From: Rhodospirillaceae bacterium
GTDB taxonomy: Bacteria > Pseudomonadota > Alphaproteobacteria > TMED109 > TMED131
Length of the DNA stretch: 16,283 bases
Assembly (NCBI GenBank): GCA_902547175.1
Contig: CACCMS010000021.1
Coordinates: 1-16,283, forward strand
Direction of reading: 5' to 3'
The notes beneath the pieces were generated by a model. It had not been told where the DNA came from. It made no database searches and saw only the letters and a program-made list of their open reading frames with translations. The translations under genes were made by a program, and so were the position numbers. Shown one piece after another: positions 1 to 7,758 of this stretch (position 1 is its first letter; each line of letters starts with the position of its first letter).

Positions 1-573
1 TATGGTGATGGTAAAAACCCAGAGCCAATTTCATTAGATGTAAAGGATTTAAGAATAGAAATAAATAAATCTTCCTTCTTAAATAAAATTTATGATTTAT
101 CTATAAATAACAGTAAAACTAGAGTAATAGTTCAAGGTATCACTCAAAATCCTGTAACAGACCAACTAGAGCATGTAGACTTTTTAAGAGTTAATGATAA
201 GACTAAGGTTACGATAGAGGTTCCTGTTAAGTTTTTAAATGAAACACTAAGTCCTGGCATAAAAAGAGGCGGTGTACTAAATGTAGTAAGGTACACGGTG
301 GAAGTAATATGTCCAGTGAATAAAATACCAGAGAGCTTTGAATTCAATCTTGAAGGCCTTGAAATAGGTGATAGTATCCACATTAGCCATACTAAAATAG
401 ATGAGGGTGTGGAACCCACAATTAAAGATAGAGACTTTACTGTTGCCAGTATACTTGCTCCATCAGCGCTAGTATCAGCTGAAACCTCAGAAGATAAAGC
501 TGAAGAGGAAGAGGAAGGCAAAGATAAAGAAGGAGCTGAAGAAAGTAAACCAGAAGAAGAAAATAAAAAATAA
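1..573 (+). CDS. rplY: 50S ribosomal protein L25/CTC family (5' partial)
   Basis: Bacterial ribosomal protein L25 of the long CTC (TL5) type, which binds 5S rRNA in the large subunit. The reading frame is open from base 1, so the N-terminus (probably about 20-30 residues) lies outside the window; 190 residues are visible. The N-terminal 5S-binding domain is seen at the left edge (YGDGKNPEPISLDV, then a phenylalanine-containing helix). The C-terminal beta domain follows, with the family's VPVKFLNE and SPGIKRGGVLN stretches. Roughly the last 28 residues are a Glu/Lys-rich, low-complexity acidic tail, often seen in alphaproteobacterial L25. The gene is followed after 6 nt by pth, the usual rplY-pth-ychF order, so the three are probably co-transcribed. 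Family assignment is firm; only the start is unknown. Confidence 0.93.
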   Translation, partial: YGDGKNPEPISLDVKDLRIEINKSSFLNKIYDLSINNSKTRVIVQGITQNPVTDQLEHVDFLRVNDKTKVTIEVPVKFLNETLSPGIKRGGVLNVVRYTVEVICPVNKIPESFEFNLEGLEIGDSIHISHTKIDEGVEPTIKDRDFTVASILAPSALVSAETSEDKAEEEEEGKDKEGAEESKPEEENKK

Positions 574-579
574 ATATAG

Positions 580-1137
580 ATGTTTTTATTTATAGGTTTA
601 GGAAATAAAGGTACTAAATATCAAAACAACAGACATAACACAGGTTTTTTATTTGTAGATTATCTGGTAAGAAAATATGGTTTATTAAAAACAAATAATA
701 AACTAAAATGTATTCTGTATAAAGGTAATATTCTGAAAAATGATATTCTTCTTTCTAAGCCAGAAACTATGATGAATCTATCTGGAGAATCAGTAAGATT
801 AGTTAAAAATTTTTATAAAATTAAGCAAGAAAATATTTTTGTATTTCATGACGAGCTTGATTTAGATATAGGAAAAATAAAATTTAAATTTGGAGGAGGA
901 TCAGCAGGACATAATGGAATTAAAAACATTGATAAGCACATAGGCAACAATTACTATAGGATAAGAATAGGTATAAATAATAAAAATACTTACTCTGAAG
1001 CTGATAAATTTGTTCTTTCAGACTTTAAAACTGAAGAAAGAATATTACTGGATAATAAAATTGATTTAATAAATAAAAATATATTGTTTGTTTTAAAAAA
1101 AGATATAAATAGTTTTATGAGTGAAATTAATAAATAA
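580..1137 (+). CDS. pth: Peptidyl-tRNA hydrolase
   Basis: Cytosolic enzyme that cleaves the ester bond of peptidyl-tRNAs released from stalled ribosomes and recycles the tRNA. The 185 residues match the normal Pth length. Visible motifs are GLGNKGTKY near residues 6-14, RHNTGF with the catalytic His19, MMNLSG around 64-69 with Asn66, HDELDLDIGKI with Asp91, and GGGSAGHNGIK with His111-Asn112, which together form the known active site and tRNA-acceptor site. The ATG at 580 places the first beta strand (FLFIGLGN) directly at the N-terminus as in other Pth proteins. It lies 6 nt after rplY and 2 nt before ychF. No clear Shine-Dalgarno sequence is seen, which suggests translational coupling. Confidence 0.97.
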   Translation: MFLFIGLGNKGTKYQNNRHNTGFLFVDYLVRKYGLLKTNNKLKCILYKGNILKNDILLSKPETMMNLSGESVRLVKNFYKIKQENIFVFHDELDLDIGKIKFKFGGGSAGHNGIKNIDKHIGNNYYRIRIGINNKNTYSEADKFVLSDFKTEERILLDNKIDLINKNILFVLKKDINSFMSEINK

Positions 1138-1139
1138 TC

Positions 1140-2240
1140 ATGGGATTTAAATGTGGCATCATAGGGTTACCAAATGTTGGAAAATCATCTTTATTTAATG
1201 CCTTAGTAGGTTTGCAGAAAGCCGCCTCTGAAAACTATCCTTTTTGCACAATAGAGCCTAATGTTGGCAAAGTTCCTATACCAGATGATAGATTAGTACA
1301 ATTAAGTAAAGTTAATAACTCTAAATCTATAATAAATGCGCAAATGGAATTTGTTGATATTGCAGGTCTTGTAAAAGGAGCGAGCAAAGGAGAAGGTTTA
1401 GGAAATAAATTTTTATCAAATATTAGAGAGGTTGATGCAATAGCACATGTAGTAAGATGTTTTGAAGATGAAAATGTAACCCATGTTCACAATGCAATTG
1501 ATCCTGAATATGATATAGAAATAATTGAGAGTGAATTAATATTATCAGATATAGAAAGAGCTGAAAACATAATAGAAAAACTTAATAAGTTAATAAAAAT
1601 AGGAAAAAATGAAAACAAAGAAGAAAGAGATTTATTTCTTAAAGTCTTAGATAATTTACAATCTGCTGATACTTATGACCTGTCAAATTATAGCTCGGAA
1701 GAGCTCCACATCATTAATAAAAACGGTATTTTATCCTTTAAACCTTTAATGTATGTAGCTAATTTAGATGAAAACTCGATAAAGTCTGGAAATATTTATA
1801 ATCAAAAATTAAAAGATTTATCAAAAATAAAAAAAATACCATTAGTTAATATTTCAGCAAAAATTGAGGAAGAGCTATCAAGTATAAAAGATATAAAAGA
1901 AAAAAAAGAGCTCATGAAAAGTATGGATATTGATCAAAGTGGTTTAGATCAATTTATTTCCTCAGGTTTCAAACTATTGAATTTAGTGACATTTTTTACA
2001 TCTGGAGAAAAAGAAACAAAAGCTTGGACATTAAAAAAAGAATCCTATGCTCCTGATGCAGCAGGTAAAATACATACAGATTTTAAAAAAGGCTTTATTG
2101 CAGCTGATGTTATTAGTTATGATAAACTATTAAAATTAGGAGGAGAGAAAGAAGCTAAATTATCAGGTAACATAAGAACCGAAGGCAAAGATTATATCGT
2201 TCAAGACGGTGATGTTATCTTATTTAAATTTAACGTATAG
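1140..2240 (+). CDS. ychF: Redox-regulated ATPase YchF (OLA1 family)
   Basis: Obg-related P-loop protein of the YchF/OLA1 family, which binds ATP rather than GTP and associates with ribosomes; family members are linked to translation and stress response. The protein has 366 residues, typical for the family. The G1 P-loop GLPNVGKSS is at residues 9-17, the switch region NYPFCTIEPNVG at about 32-43, and the G3 motif DIAGLVKGASKGEGLGNKFL from residue 73. The usual G4 NKxD is replaced by NLDE near residue 208, the hallmark of the ATP-specific YchF branch. A coiled-coil-like helical insert and a C-terminal TGS-type domain (about 280-364) follow. It starts 2 nt after pth and ends 4 nt before the next gene. 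Its stop is TAG, one of only two in the window. Confidence 0.97.
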   Translation: MGFKCGIIGLPNVGKSSLFNALVGLQKAASENYPFCTIEPNVGKVPIPDDRLVQLSKVNNSKSIINAQMEFVDIAGLVKGASKGEGLGNKFLSNIREVDAIAHVVRCFEDENVTHVHNAIDPEYDIEIIESELILSDIERAENIIEKLNKLIKIGKNENKEERDLFLKVLDNLQSADTYDLSNYSSEELHIINKNGILSFKPLMYVANLDENSIKSGNIYNQKLKDLSKIKKIPLVNISAKIEEELSSIKDIKEKKELMKSMDIDQSGLDQFISSGFKLLNLVTFFTSGEKETKAWTLKKESYAPDAAGKIHTDFKKGFIAADVISYDKLLKLGGEKEAKLSGNIRTEGKDYIVQDGDVILFKFNV

Positions 2241-2244
2241 AACT

Positions 2245-2928
2245 ATGATTAAAATAACTAATAAAATAATAAAATCTGCTGATGACTATCCATTACCATA
2301 CTTGCAGTTTGAACCAGAGAATAATACTAGTTATAAAAGCATAATATTAGTTTATGAGATATTTGGTTTAACTGATCACATAAAGAATGTTGCTAAAGAG
2401 TATGCAAAAAATGGCTTTTTAGTAGCCGTTCCAGATATTTTCTCGAGATTAGAGAATAATATTAATTTACCTTATAACAAAGATGGTTTTGCAAAAGGCT
2501 TAGATTTGAAGAAAAAGTTAGGATGGCAACTACCAGTCATGGATATAGTAGCATTAGCAGCAACTTTAAGACTTGAATGTAATGTAAGTGTTTTAGGTTA
2601 CTGTTATGGTGGTTCACTAGCCTGGCTAGCTATGCAAAAGTCTTTCATTTTTGAAAAAGGTATATGCTATTATGGAAGCAGTATTCCTGAGTTTTTAGAA
2701 ACATATCTAAACTGCCCTGCTATGTTGCATTTTGGAAGTGACGATAAAGGAATTCCCATTGAATCAATAGGGAAAGTAAAAAAATTCATAAATAAAAATA
2801 AAACTAAAATTGAATTATTTATTTATGAAAATGCCGACCATGGTTTTAATTGCAGCCAAAGAAAATCTTATAACAAAATGGCAGCAGAACAAGCTTTTGG
2901 CAAAACAATAAAATTTTTAAAGGATTAA
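2245..2928 (+). CDS. Dienelactone hydrolase family protein
   Basis: Alpha/beta-hydrolase of the dienelactone hydrolase (DLH) family, 227 residues with the chosen start. The cysteine nucleophile lies in GYCYGGS (Cys120). The acid is probably Asp167 in SDDKGIP and the base is His199 in ENADHGFNC, giving the DLH Cys-Asp-His triad. A conserved Glu38 in VYEIFGL matches the glutamate that interacts with the cysteine in this family. No signal peptide is seen, so it is probably cytosolic. An in-frame GTG (2209) and ATG (2212) upstream lie inside ychF and add residues outside the family's normal start, so the ATG at 2245, 4 nt after the ychF stop, is preferred. There is no aromatic-degradation cluster around it. 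The true substrate is therefore unknown and could be another small lactone or ester. Confidence 0.88.
   Translation: MIKITNKIIKSADDYPLPYLQFEPENNTSYKSIILVYEIFGLTDHIKNVAKEYAKNGFLVAVPDIFSRLENNINLPYNKDGFAKGLDLKKKLGWQLPVMDIVALAATLRLECNVSVLGYCYGGSLAWLAMQKSFIFEKGICYYGSSIPEFLETYLNCPAMLHFGSDDKGIPIESIGKVKKFINKNKTKIELFIYENADHGFNCSQRKSYNKMAAEQAFGKTIKFLKD
2920..2924 (+). promoter_or_regulatory. Ribosome binding site of the FKBP gene
   Basis: AAGGA, 6 nt upstream of the ATG at 2931, within the last codons of the upstream hydrolase gene. It is one of the few good Shine-Dalgarno sequences in the window and supports that start codon. Confidence 0.6.
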
Positions 2929-2930
2929 AA

Positions 2931-3401
2931 ATGAACATTATTACAAAATTTTTATTAACAGTATTTTTTAATTTTATAGCACTAGAAGTTTTGACTATAG
3001 ATATACCTAAAGATTTAATAGTTAAAATTATTAAAGAAAGTAAAAACGAAGATGATATCAAATCAAAAAATTTAGACATGATGTATGTAAATTATACAGG
3101 ATGGATTTTTGAAAGCAATTCACCAACAAATAACTACTGTAATGCCAAAGGAAAAATGTTTGATAGTAATATTTTTGATAAATTTCATCATACTCATCCA
3201 TTTCGATTTATTTTAGGAAAAGGCTTAGTTATTAAAGGATGGGATCTTGGTCTTCAAGATATGAAGATTGATGAACAACGATGTCTTGTTATCCCTCCTC
3301 ACCTTGCATATGGTAATAGAAGAATAGGTAATATAATAAAACCTAATTCTACTTTAATATTTGAAGTCAAATTATTAAAAATTTTAAAAGTTGAAAAATA
3401 A
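2931..3401 (+). CDS. FKBP-type peptidyl-prolyl cis-trans isomerase, exported
   Basis: Prolyl isomerase of the FKBP family that assists protein folding. The 156-residue protein begins with a hydrophobic segment (about residues 5-20) with one preceding lysine, consistent with a Sec signal peptide or signal anchor. No lipobox cysteine is present, so a periplasmic location is likely. One FKBP domain covers about 50-152. The ligand-pocket residues of FKBP12 all have equivalents: Tyr55 in VNYTGW, Phe77-Asp78 in MFDSN, an Phe in FRFILG, Val100-Ile101 and Trp104 in LVIKGWD, Tyr127 in LAYG, and Phe144 in LIFEVKLL. An active isomerase is therefore expected. The start is supported by a Shine-Dalgarno sequence AAGGA at 2920-2924, 6 nt before the ATG and inside the end of the previous gene. 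Confidence 0.93.
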   Translation: MNIITKFLLTVFFNFIALEVLTIDIPKDLIVKIIKESKNEDDIKSKNLDMMYVNYTGWIFESNSPTNNYCNAKGKMFDSNIFDKFHHTHPFRFILGKGLVIKGWDLGLQDMKIDEQRCLVIPPHLAYGNRRIGNIIKPNSTLIFEVKLLKILKVEK

Positions 3402-3402
3402 T

Positions 3403-3407
3403 AGGAG
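3403..3407 (+). promoter_or_regulatory. Ribosome binding site deciding the MTAP start
   Basis: AGGAG at 3403-3407 lies 7 nt before the ATG at 3415. This picks that ATG over the in-frame TTG at 3391, which would overlap the FKBP gene and add eight residues ahead of the family's conserved first strand. Confidence 0.7.
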
Positions 3408-3414
3408 CTTTAAC

Positions 3415-4287
3415 ATGAAACCAATTTTAGGAATTATAGGTGGTAGCGGTCTTTATAGTTTAGATGGCATCAAAAATACAAAACTAGTAAATATAAAAAC
3501 ACCCTTCGGTATCACTTCCTCAAAACTTCATGTTTCTAATTATAAAGGCTTAAAGCTAGTTTTTTTACCTAGGCATGGCTTAAAACACTCCATACCTCCT
3601 CATAAAATAAACTATAGAGCTAATATTTATGCTCTTAAAAAATTTGGTGTAACTGATATAATTTCTGTCTCTGCAGTAGGAAGTCTAAAAAATATTCATA
3701 AACCTGGAGATTTTATATTACCAGATCAATTTATTGATAGAACTTTTAATAGAATTACTACTTTTTTTGATGAAGATTGTGTAGCTCATGTTTCACTAGC
3801 AAAGCCTACTTCTACTCAATTATCAAAATTAATTTTAAAATCTTTACCTAAAAACATGAAAGTAAAAAGAAAAGGAACTTATGTGGCTATAGAAGGCCCA
3901 CAATTTTCTACATATGCAGAGTCTATATTATATAAGAGCTGGAATTGTGATGTTATTGGTATGACTAATATGCCAGAAGTAAGATTGGCAAGAGAAGCTG
4001 AAATGGGTTATGCAAGTATTGGAATGGTCACAGATTATGACTGTTGGCATAAAAATCATGATGCTGTTACAGTTGATCAAGTCATAAAGATAATGCAAGT
4101 AAATACTAATAATGTAAAAATATTGCTATTATCAATCTTAGATAATTTAGACAAAATAAAAAAGTGGGATTGGAATGACAAGATCTATACGTGTCTAAAT
4201 GAGGCTATTATAACTGCTAAAGATTCTATTTCTATTAAGACTTTGAAAAAACTTAAACCTGTTTTGAAAAGAAGATTTTCTTTATAA
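3415..4287 (+). CDS. mtnP: S-methyl-5'-thioadenosine phosphorylase
   Basis: Purine-nucleoside phosphorylase superfamily enzyme that splits 5'-methylthioadenosine with phosphate into adenine and 5-methylthioribose-1-phosphate, in methionine and adenine salvage. The 290 residues match MTAP length. Visible motifs: IIGGSGLYSL with phosphate-site Ser11; LPRHGLKHSIPPHKINYRANI from residue 51 with Arg53 and His54; SAVGSL at 86-91; EGPQFST near 160; MTNMPE at 183-188; and TDYDCWH at 206-212, with Asp207 and Asp209 that bind the adenine base. The TDYDCW stretch separates MTAP from inosine/guanosine phosphorylases. The gene lies 13 nt after the FKBP gene with its own strong ribosome binding site. Its stop codon directly abuts the stop of convergent petC. 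No mtnA or other salvage genes are in view. Confidence 0.94.
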   Translation: MKPILGIIGGSGLYSLDGIKNTKLVNIKTPFGITSSKLHVSNYKGLKLVFLPRHGLKHSIPPHKINYRANIYALKKFGVTDIISVSAVGSLKNIHKPGDFILPDQFIDRTFNRITTFFDEDCVAHVSLAKPTSTQLSKLILKSLPKNMKVKRKGTYVAIEGPQFSTYAESILYKSWNCDVIGMTNMPEVRLAREAEMGYASIGMVTDYDCWHKNHDAVTVDQVIKIMQVNTNNVKILLLSILDNLDKIKKWDWNDKIYTCLNEAIITAKDSISIKTLKKLKPVLKRRFSL

Positions 4288-5040
4288 TTATTTTTTTAAC
4301 TCACTCCAGATTTTTCTATAAGATAGGTAAAATACTATAGTCATTATAAAAAGAAAAAAGATAACTTTTAATCCTGCAGACCTTCTATCCTCAAGATCCG
4401 GCATAGCGGTCCAAGTTAAAAATGTTACTAGATCATTAACCTCCTGTTCTAGAGATGCATTTGTCCCATCTTTATATTCAACATCATCTCCGTATAATGG
4501 TTGAGGCATTGCAATAATATTACCGGCCATATACTTATTATAATAACCTTCCCCTACATCAAATCCAACTGGCGCATCAGTATATCCTAATAGGAGAGAT
4601 CTTACATAATTAGCTCCATCTTTTCTTGCTTTAATCATTAAACTTAAATCAGGAGGATAAGCACCATTATTTGCAACTTTAGCAGCATTGTAATTTTCAT
4701 ATGGTTCTACAAAGTAGTCTGAGTAAATTGCTACTCTTTTCAAAATTTCGCCTTCTTCATTAGGTAGATCATCAATCTGAAATTGTGCAGCTATATTATT
4801 TATTTGATCTTTGTTATAGCCTAGCTCCCCTAAACTTCTGTAAGCAACATGTTTTAAACCATGACAGCTAGCACATACTTCTATATATACTTGAAGACCT
4901 CTTTGTGCACTATTCTTATCAATTTTACCTAAAGGTTTACTAAAGCTAAAAGGGTACTGCTCTGGTTTTAATGCTTTCTCAGCACTTATTAAACTAAATG
5001 TAAAAGATAATATTAGAAGAGTAAAAGTAAGTATATTCAT
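4288..5040 (-). CDS. petC: Cytochrome c1 of the ubiquinol-cytochrome c reductase
   Basis: Heme-c subunit of the bc1 complex (Complex III), which passes electrons from the Rieske protein to soluble cytochrome c on the periplasmic side. The protein has 250 residues. A Sec signal peptide with an Ala-rich end (SLISA, cleavage near residue 20) is followed by the heme-attachment motif CASCH (Cys56, Cys59, His60). The distal Met ligand lies in IAMPQPLYGDDVEY (Met178). A single C-terminal transmembrane anchor (about 223-241) is followed by a basic tail. It is the last gene of petABC, 2 nt after petB, and is not fused to cytochrome b as in the fbcH arrangement of some alphaproteobacteria. Its stop touches the stop of convergent mtnP with no gap. 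Confidence 0.97.
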   Translation of the reverse strand: MNILTFTLLILSFTFSLISAEKALKPEQYPFSFSKPLGKIDKNSAQRGLQVYIEVCASCHGLKHVAYRSLGELGYNKDQINNIAAQFQIDDLPNEEGEILKRVAIYSDYFVEPYENYNAAKVANNGAYPPDLSLMIKARKDGANYVRSLLLGYTDAPVGFDVGEGYYNKYMAGNIIAMPQPLYGDDVEYKDGTNASLEQEVNDLVTFLTWTAMPDLEDRRSAGLKVIFFLFIMTIVFYLSYRKIWSELKK

Positions 5041-5042
5041 GG

Positions 5043-6257
5043 CTATTCTGCTAGAACTGGCCTTCCTATACTTTCAGGTAAAGGTCTATTTCTTTCAAAC
5101 TTCCCTAAAAGTGGAAGCAATATTAAGAAATGCAGAAAATAATAAAAAGTTGCAATCCTACTAATTATTATAAAAACACCTTCTGCAGGTTTACTACCTA
5201 CCCAACCTAGAATTACTGCATCAATTAAAAATATCCAAAATAATATTTTATATATGGGTCTAAAGGTAGCCGACCTAACCTTACTAGTATCTAACCAAGG
5301 CAACAGAAAAAGTACAAAAATTGCACTAAACATAGCAATAACACCACCCAATTTATCTGGAATTGCTCTTAAAATTGCATAAAATGGGAGAAAATACCAT
5401 TCTGGTACTATATGCGCTGGCGTTTTAAGTGGATCTGCAGGAATATAGTTATCAGGATGACCTAAAAAGTCAGGAGCAAAAAACACTACAGCAAAAAATA
5501 TTGTTAAAGCAAAGCTTAAACCGAATAAATCCTTTATTGTATAAAATGGATGAAAAGGGACAGAATCTTGAGGTCCTTTTCTGTCAATACCTAATGGGTT
5601 GTTAGACCCATGAGTATGTAAAGCAACTATATGCAAAACCACTACTCCAACAATTAAAAAAGGTAATAAAAAGTGTAACGTATAAAACCTACTTAAAGTT
5701 GGGTTATCAACAGAATAACCTCCCCATAGCCATTGTGTAATGCTGTCTCCTACAAGTGGTATAGCAGAGAATAAGTTGGTTATTACAGTTGCTCCCCAAA
5801 ATGACATTTGTCCCCAAGGTAAAACATATCCCATAAATGCAGTTGCCATCATTAACAGCAAAATTATAATCCCTAACCACCATAATAATTCTCTAGGTGC
5901 TTTATAAGAGCCATAATATAAACCTCTAAAAATATGTATATATACTACTATAAAGAAAAATGAGGCACCGTTCATATGGATATATCTTATAAGCCATCCA
6001 TGATTAACATTTCTCATTATATGCTCTATAGAGTCAAAAGCATGATCTACATGCGCAGTGTAGTGCATTGAAAGAATAACACCTGTAATGATTTGTACTA
6101 ACAAAAAGAAACCAGCTAATGACCCAAAGTTCCACCAATAATTTAAGTTTCTTGGTGTAGGATAATCTACAGCAGAATGCTTTAGAAAAGAAACGACAGG
6201 TAATCGATAATCAATCCAATTAATAATACCTTTAGTATTTTTTTTAGAACTAGCCAT
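5043..6257 (-). CDS. petB: Cytochrome b of the ubiquinol-cytochrome c reductase
   Basis: Central membrane subunit of the bc1 complex, carrying hemes bL and bH and the quinol-oxidising (Qo) and quinone-reducing (Qi) sites. The 404 residues and about eight transmembrane helices are normal for a full-length bacterial cytochrome b rather than the split b6/subunit IV form. Heme ligands appear as two His pairs with the expected spacing, His94/His108 and His195/His209. The Qo-site motif PEWY is at residues 285-288, and the [17 protein letters not shown] stretch at about 143-159 is also typical. It lies 5 nt downstream of petA and 2 nt upstream of petC, so the operon is tightly coupled. Its stop is TAG. 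Confidence 0.98.
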   Translation of the reverse strand: MASSKKNTKGIINWIDYRLPVVSFLKHSAVDYPTPRNLNYWWNFGSLAGFFLLVQIITGVILSMHYTAHVDHAFDSIEHIMRNVNHGWLIRYIHMNGASFFFIVVYIHIFRGLYYGSYKAPRELLWWLGIIILLLMMATAFMGYVLPWGQMSFWGATVITNLFSAIPLVGDSITQWLWGGYSVDNPTLSRFYTLHFLLPFLIVGVVVLHIVALHTHGSNNPLGIDRKGPQDSVPFHPFYTIKDLFGLSFALTIFFAVVFFAPDFLGHPDNYIPADPLKTPAHIVPEWYFLPFYAILRAIPDKLGGVIAMFSAIFVLFLLPWLDTSKVRSATFRPIYKILFWIFLIDAVILGWVGSKPAEGVFIIISRIATFYYFLHFLILLPLLGKFERNRPLPESIGRPVLAE

Positions 6258-6262
6258 AAGAT

Positions 6263-6784
6263 TTAGCCTATTAATATTGTATTATCATCTTTAAAAACAT
6301 AAGGAGGTATTTCTAAATTTTTGGGAGCTGGCCCTTTTCTAATTCTTCCAGAAGTATCATAGTGAGAGCCATGACAAGGACAAAACCAACCTTTAAAATC
6401 TCCTTTATCTGAAGCAGGTACACATCCTAAGTGAGTACATACTCCAACTAAAACTAGGTATTTAGGATTTTTAACTCTTTCATCATCATTTTCAGGATGA
6501 GGCAGTTCCTCAATATTTACGCTTTGAGCCTCATCTATCTCATTTTGACTTCTATGTTTGATAAATAAAGGTTTTCCACGCCACAAAACTGTTTTACTTT
6601 GTCCCTCAGACAACCCTGATACATCAACTTCAATAGTAGCTAATGCCTCAACGTCCTTTGATGGGTTCATTTGATCAATTAGTGGCCACCCTGCAGCAGA
6701 AACAGCGACAACACCCATAGCTCCTGACGCTTGATGTATAAATGATCTTCTAGATTTCTTTTTACTTTTTTTAATTTCAGACAT
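6263..6784 (-). CDS. petA: Rieske iron-sulfur subunit of the ubiquinol-cytochrome c reductase
   Basis: [2Fe-2S] subunit of the bc1 complex that takes the first electron from quinol at the Qo site. The protein has 173 residues. The N-terminus carries a twin-arginine signal-anchor (SRRSFIHQ, with the hydrophobic segment [16 protein letters not shown], about 21-36), as expected for a cofactor-loaded protein exported by Tat and kept as a membrane anchor. The cluster-binding motifs are CTHLGC (Cys116 and His118 as ligands) and CPCHGSHYD (Cys135 and His138 as ligands). Cys121 and Cys137 should form the stabilising disulfide. It is the first gene of petABC and diverges from hemF across a 77-nt gap. 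No strong Shine-Dalgarno sequence precedes its ATG. Confidence 0.98.
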   Translation of the reverse strand: MSEIKKSKKKSRRSFIHQASGAMGVVAVSAAGWPLIDQMNPSKDVEALATIEVDVSGLSEGQSKTVLWRGKPLFIKHRSQNEIDEAQSVNIEELPHPENDDERVKNPKYLVLVGVCTHLGCVPASDKGDFKGWFCPCHGSHYDTSGRIRKGPAPKNLEIPPYVFKDDNTILIG

Positions 6785-6861
6785 ATGTTTAACTATCTAT
6801 AATACATATATATGAATATTGTTCTATATGTAAAGAGCTGATTATTACCCGAACGCATTTT
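6785..6861. promoter_or_regulatory. Divergent petA/hemF control region
   Basis: This 77-nt gap is the larger of the two intergenic regions here and must hold the start signals of petABC (minus) and hemF (plus). Candidates read by eye: toward hemF, a perfect TATAAT at 6798-6803 with a weak TTCAGA at 6776-6781 (16-nt spacer), which would overlap the petA start codon; toward petA, TTTACA at 6829-6834 and TATATG at 6805-6810 on the minus strand (18-nt spacer). Such a TA-rich sequence produces -10-like matches by chance, so exact boxes are tentative. That this gap contains both promoters is more secure. Confidence 0.4.
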
Positions 6862-7758
6862 ATGAAAAAATATAATTATAAAACTATACCTGATTTACTA
6901 CTTGATAAAGAATGGCAAGTTAAAACAGACAATATTGAAACTAATTTTAAAAATGTAAGAAATCAAATATGTAATACGTTTGAAACATTGGAAAATCAAT
7001 TTAGTTCACAAAAAAATTTAAAAATTAATAAATTTAAAAAAAAAACTTGGTTTAGGGACAATAAAAATAATGAATATGGGGGAGGAGTAAGTTCTGTATT
7101 GAAAGGAAATTTATTTGAAAAAGTTGGTGTTAACATTTCTACAGTAAGTGGCCAATTCCCAAATGATTTTAAAGATAAGATAAAAGGTGCAGCAGATGAT
7201 CCAAGATTTTTTGCTACTGGTATTTCAGTTGTTGCTCACATGTTTTCTCCATTTATTCCTGCTGCACATTTCAATTCTAGGTTTATTGTTACCAGAGATG
7301 CTTGGTTTGGGGGAGGATGTGACTTAACTCCTGCCTATAATGAAAAAAAAGTAAAAAATAAATTTCATAAATCATTAAAAACCTTTTGTGATAAATATGA
7401 TAAAAATTATTATAAGAAATTTAGTAAGTGGTGTTCAGAATATTTTTTTTTAAAACATAGAAATGAAGAAAGAGGAATTGGAGGTATCTTTTTCGATTAT
7501 TTAGATGCAAAAAATGTAAAAAATTTCAACTTCACCGTAGAAACTGGAAATTTTTTTTGCTCTTTTTTTAGAGATATGATTAAAAAAAATCAATATAAAA
7601 CTTGGAGTTCAAAACACCGAGAAAAATTATTTTATAAGAGAAGTAGATATGTTGAATTTAATTTATTATATGACAAAGGCACTACATTTGGTTTAAAAAC
7701 TAATGGAAATGTTGATGCTATTTTGATGTCTATGCCACCATTAGCGTCATGGAGTTAA
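6862..7758 (+). CDS. hemF: Oxygen-dependent coproporphyrinogen III oxidase
   Basis: Aerobic heme-biosynthesis enzyme that oxidatively decarboxylates two propionates of coproporphyrinogen III to give protoporphyrinogen IX, using O2. The 298 residues cover the whole family. Visible motifs: GGGVSSVL at 73-80; NISTVSGQFP; the core ATGISVVAHMFSPFIPAAHFNSRF (from 118, including His126 and His136); DAWFGGGCDLTP at 146-157; KHRNEERGIGGIFFDYL near 198-214; YVEFNLLYDKGTTFGL near 263-277; and the closing ILMSMPPLASW. It diverges from petA, and both serve respiration since the product feeds heme for the bc1 complex. No Shine-Dalgarno sequence is seen before the ATG. Its TAA overlaps the TAA of convergent cca within a shared TTAA. 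Confidence 0.97.
   Translation: MKKYNYKTIPDLLLDKEWQVKTDNIETNFKNVRNQICNTFETLENQFSSQKNLKINKFKKKTWFRDNKNNEYGGGVSSVLKGNLFEKVGVNISTVSGQFPNDFKDKIKGAADDPRFFATGISVVAHMFSPFIPAAHFNSRFIVTRDAWFGGGCDLTPAYNEKKVKNKFHKSLKTFCDKYDKNYYKKFSKWCSEYFFLKHRNEERGIGGIFFDYLDAKNVKNFNFTVETGNFFCSFFRDMIKKNQYKTWSSKHREKLFYKRSRYVEFNLLYDKGTTFGLKTNGNVDAILMSMPPLASWS

Noticed and set aside
144..521. 125-codon minus-strand open frame antisense to rplY
   Set aside because: Ser/Thr/Leu-rich product is the typical antisense shadow of the Lys/Glu/Asp-rich L25 frame, which has clear family motifs.
2209..2244. Earlier GTG/ATG starts for the dienelactone-hydrolase gene
   Set aside because: They lie inside the ychF coding sequence and add residues outside the family's normal start; the ATG at 2245 fits better.
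3391..3414. TTG start at 3391 for the MTAP gene
   Set aside because: It overlaps the FKBP gene, while an AGGAG at 3403-3407 is correctly spaced for the ATG at 3415.
4266..4280. Small inverted repeat GAAAA / TTTTC near the end of mtnP, followed by T-rich sequence
   Set aside because: A 5-bp stem with one G-C pair is too weak for an intrinsic terminator and is expected by chance in such AT-rich DNA.
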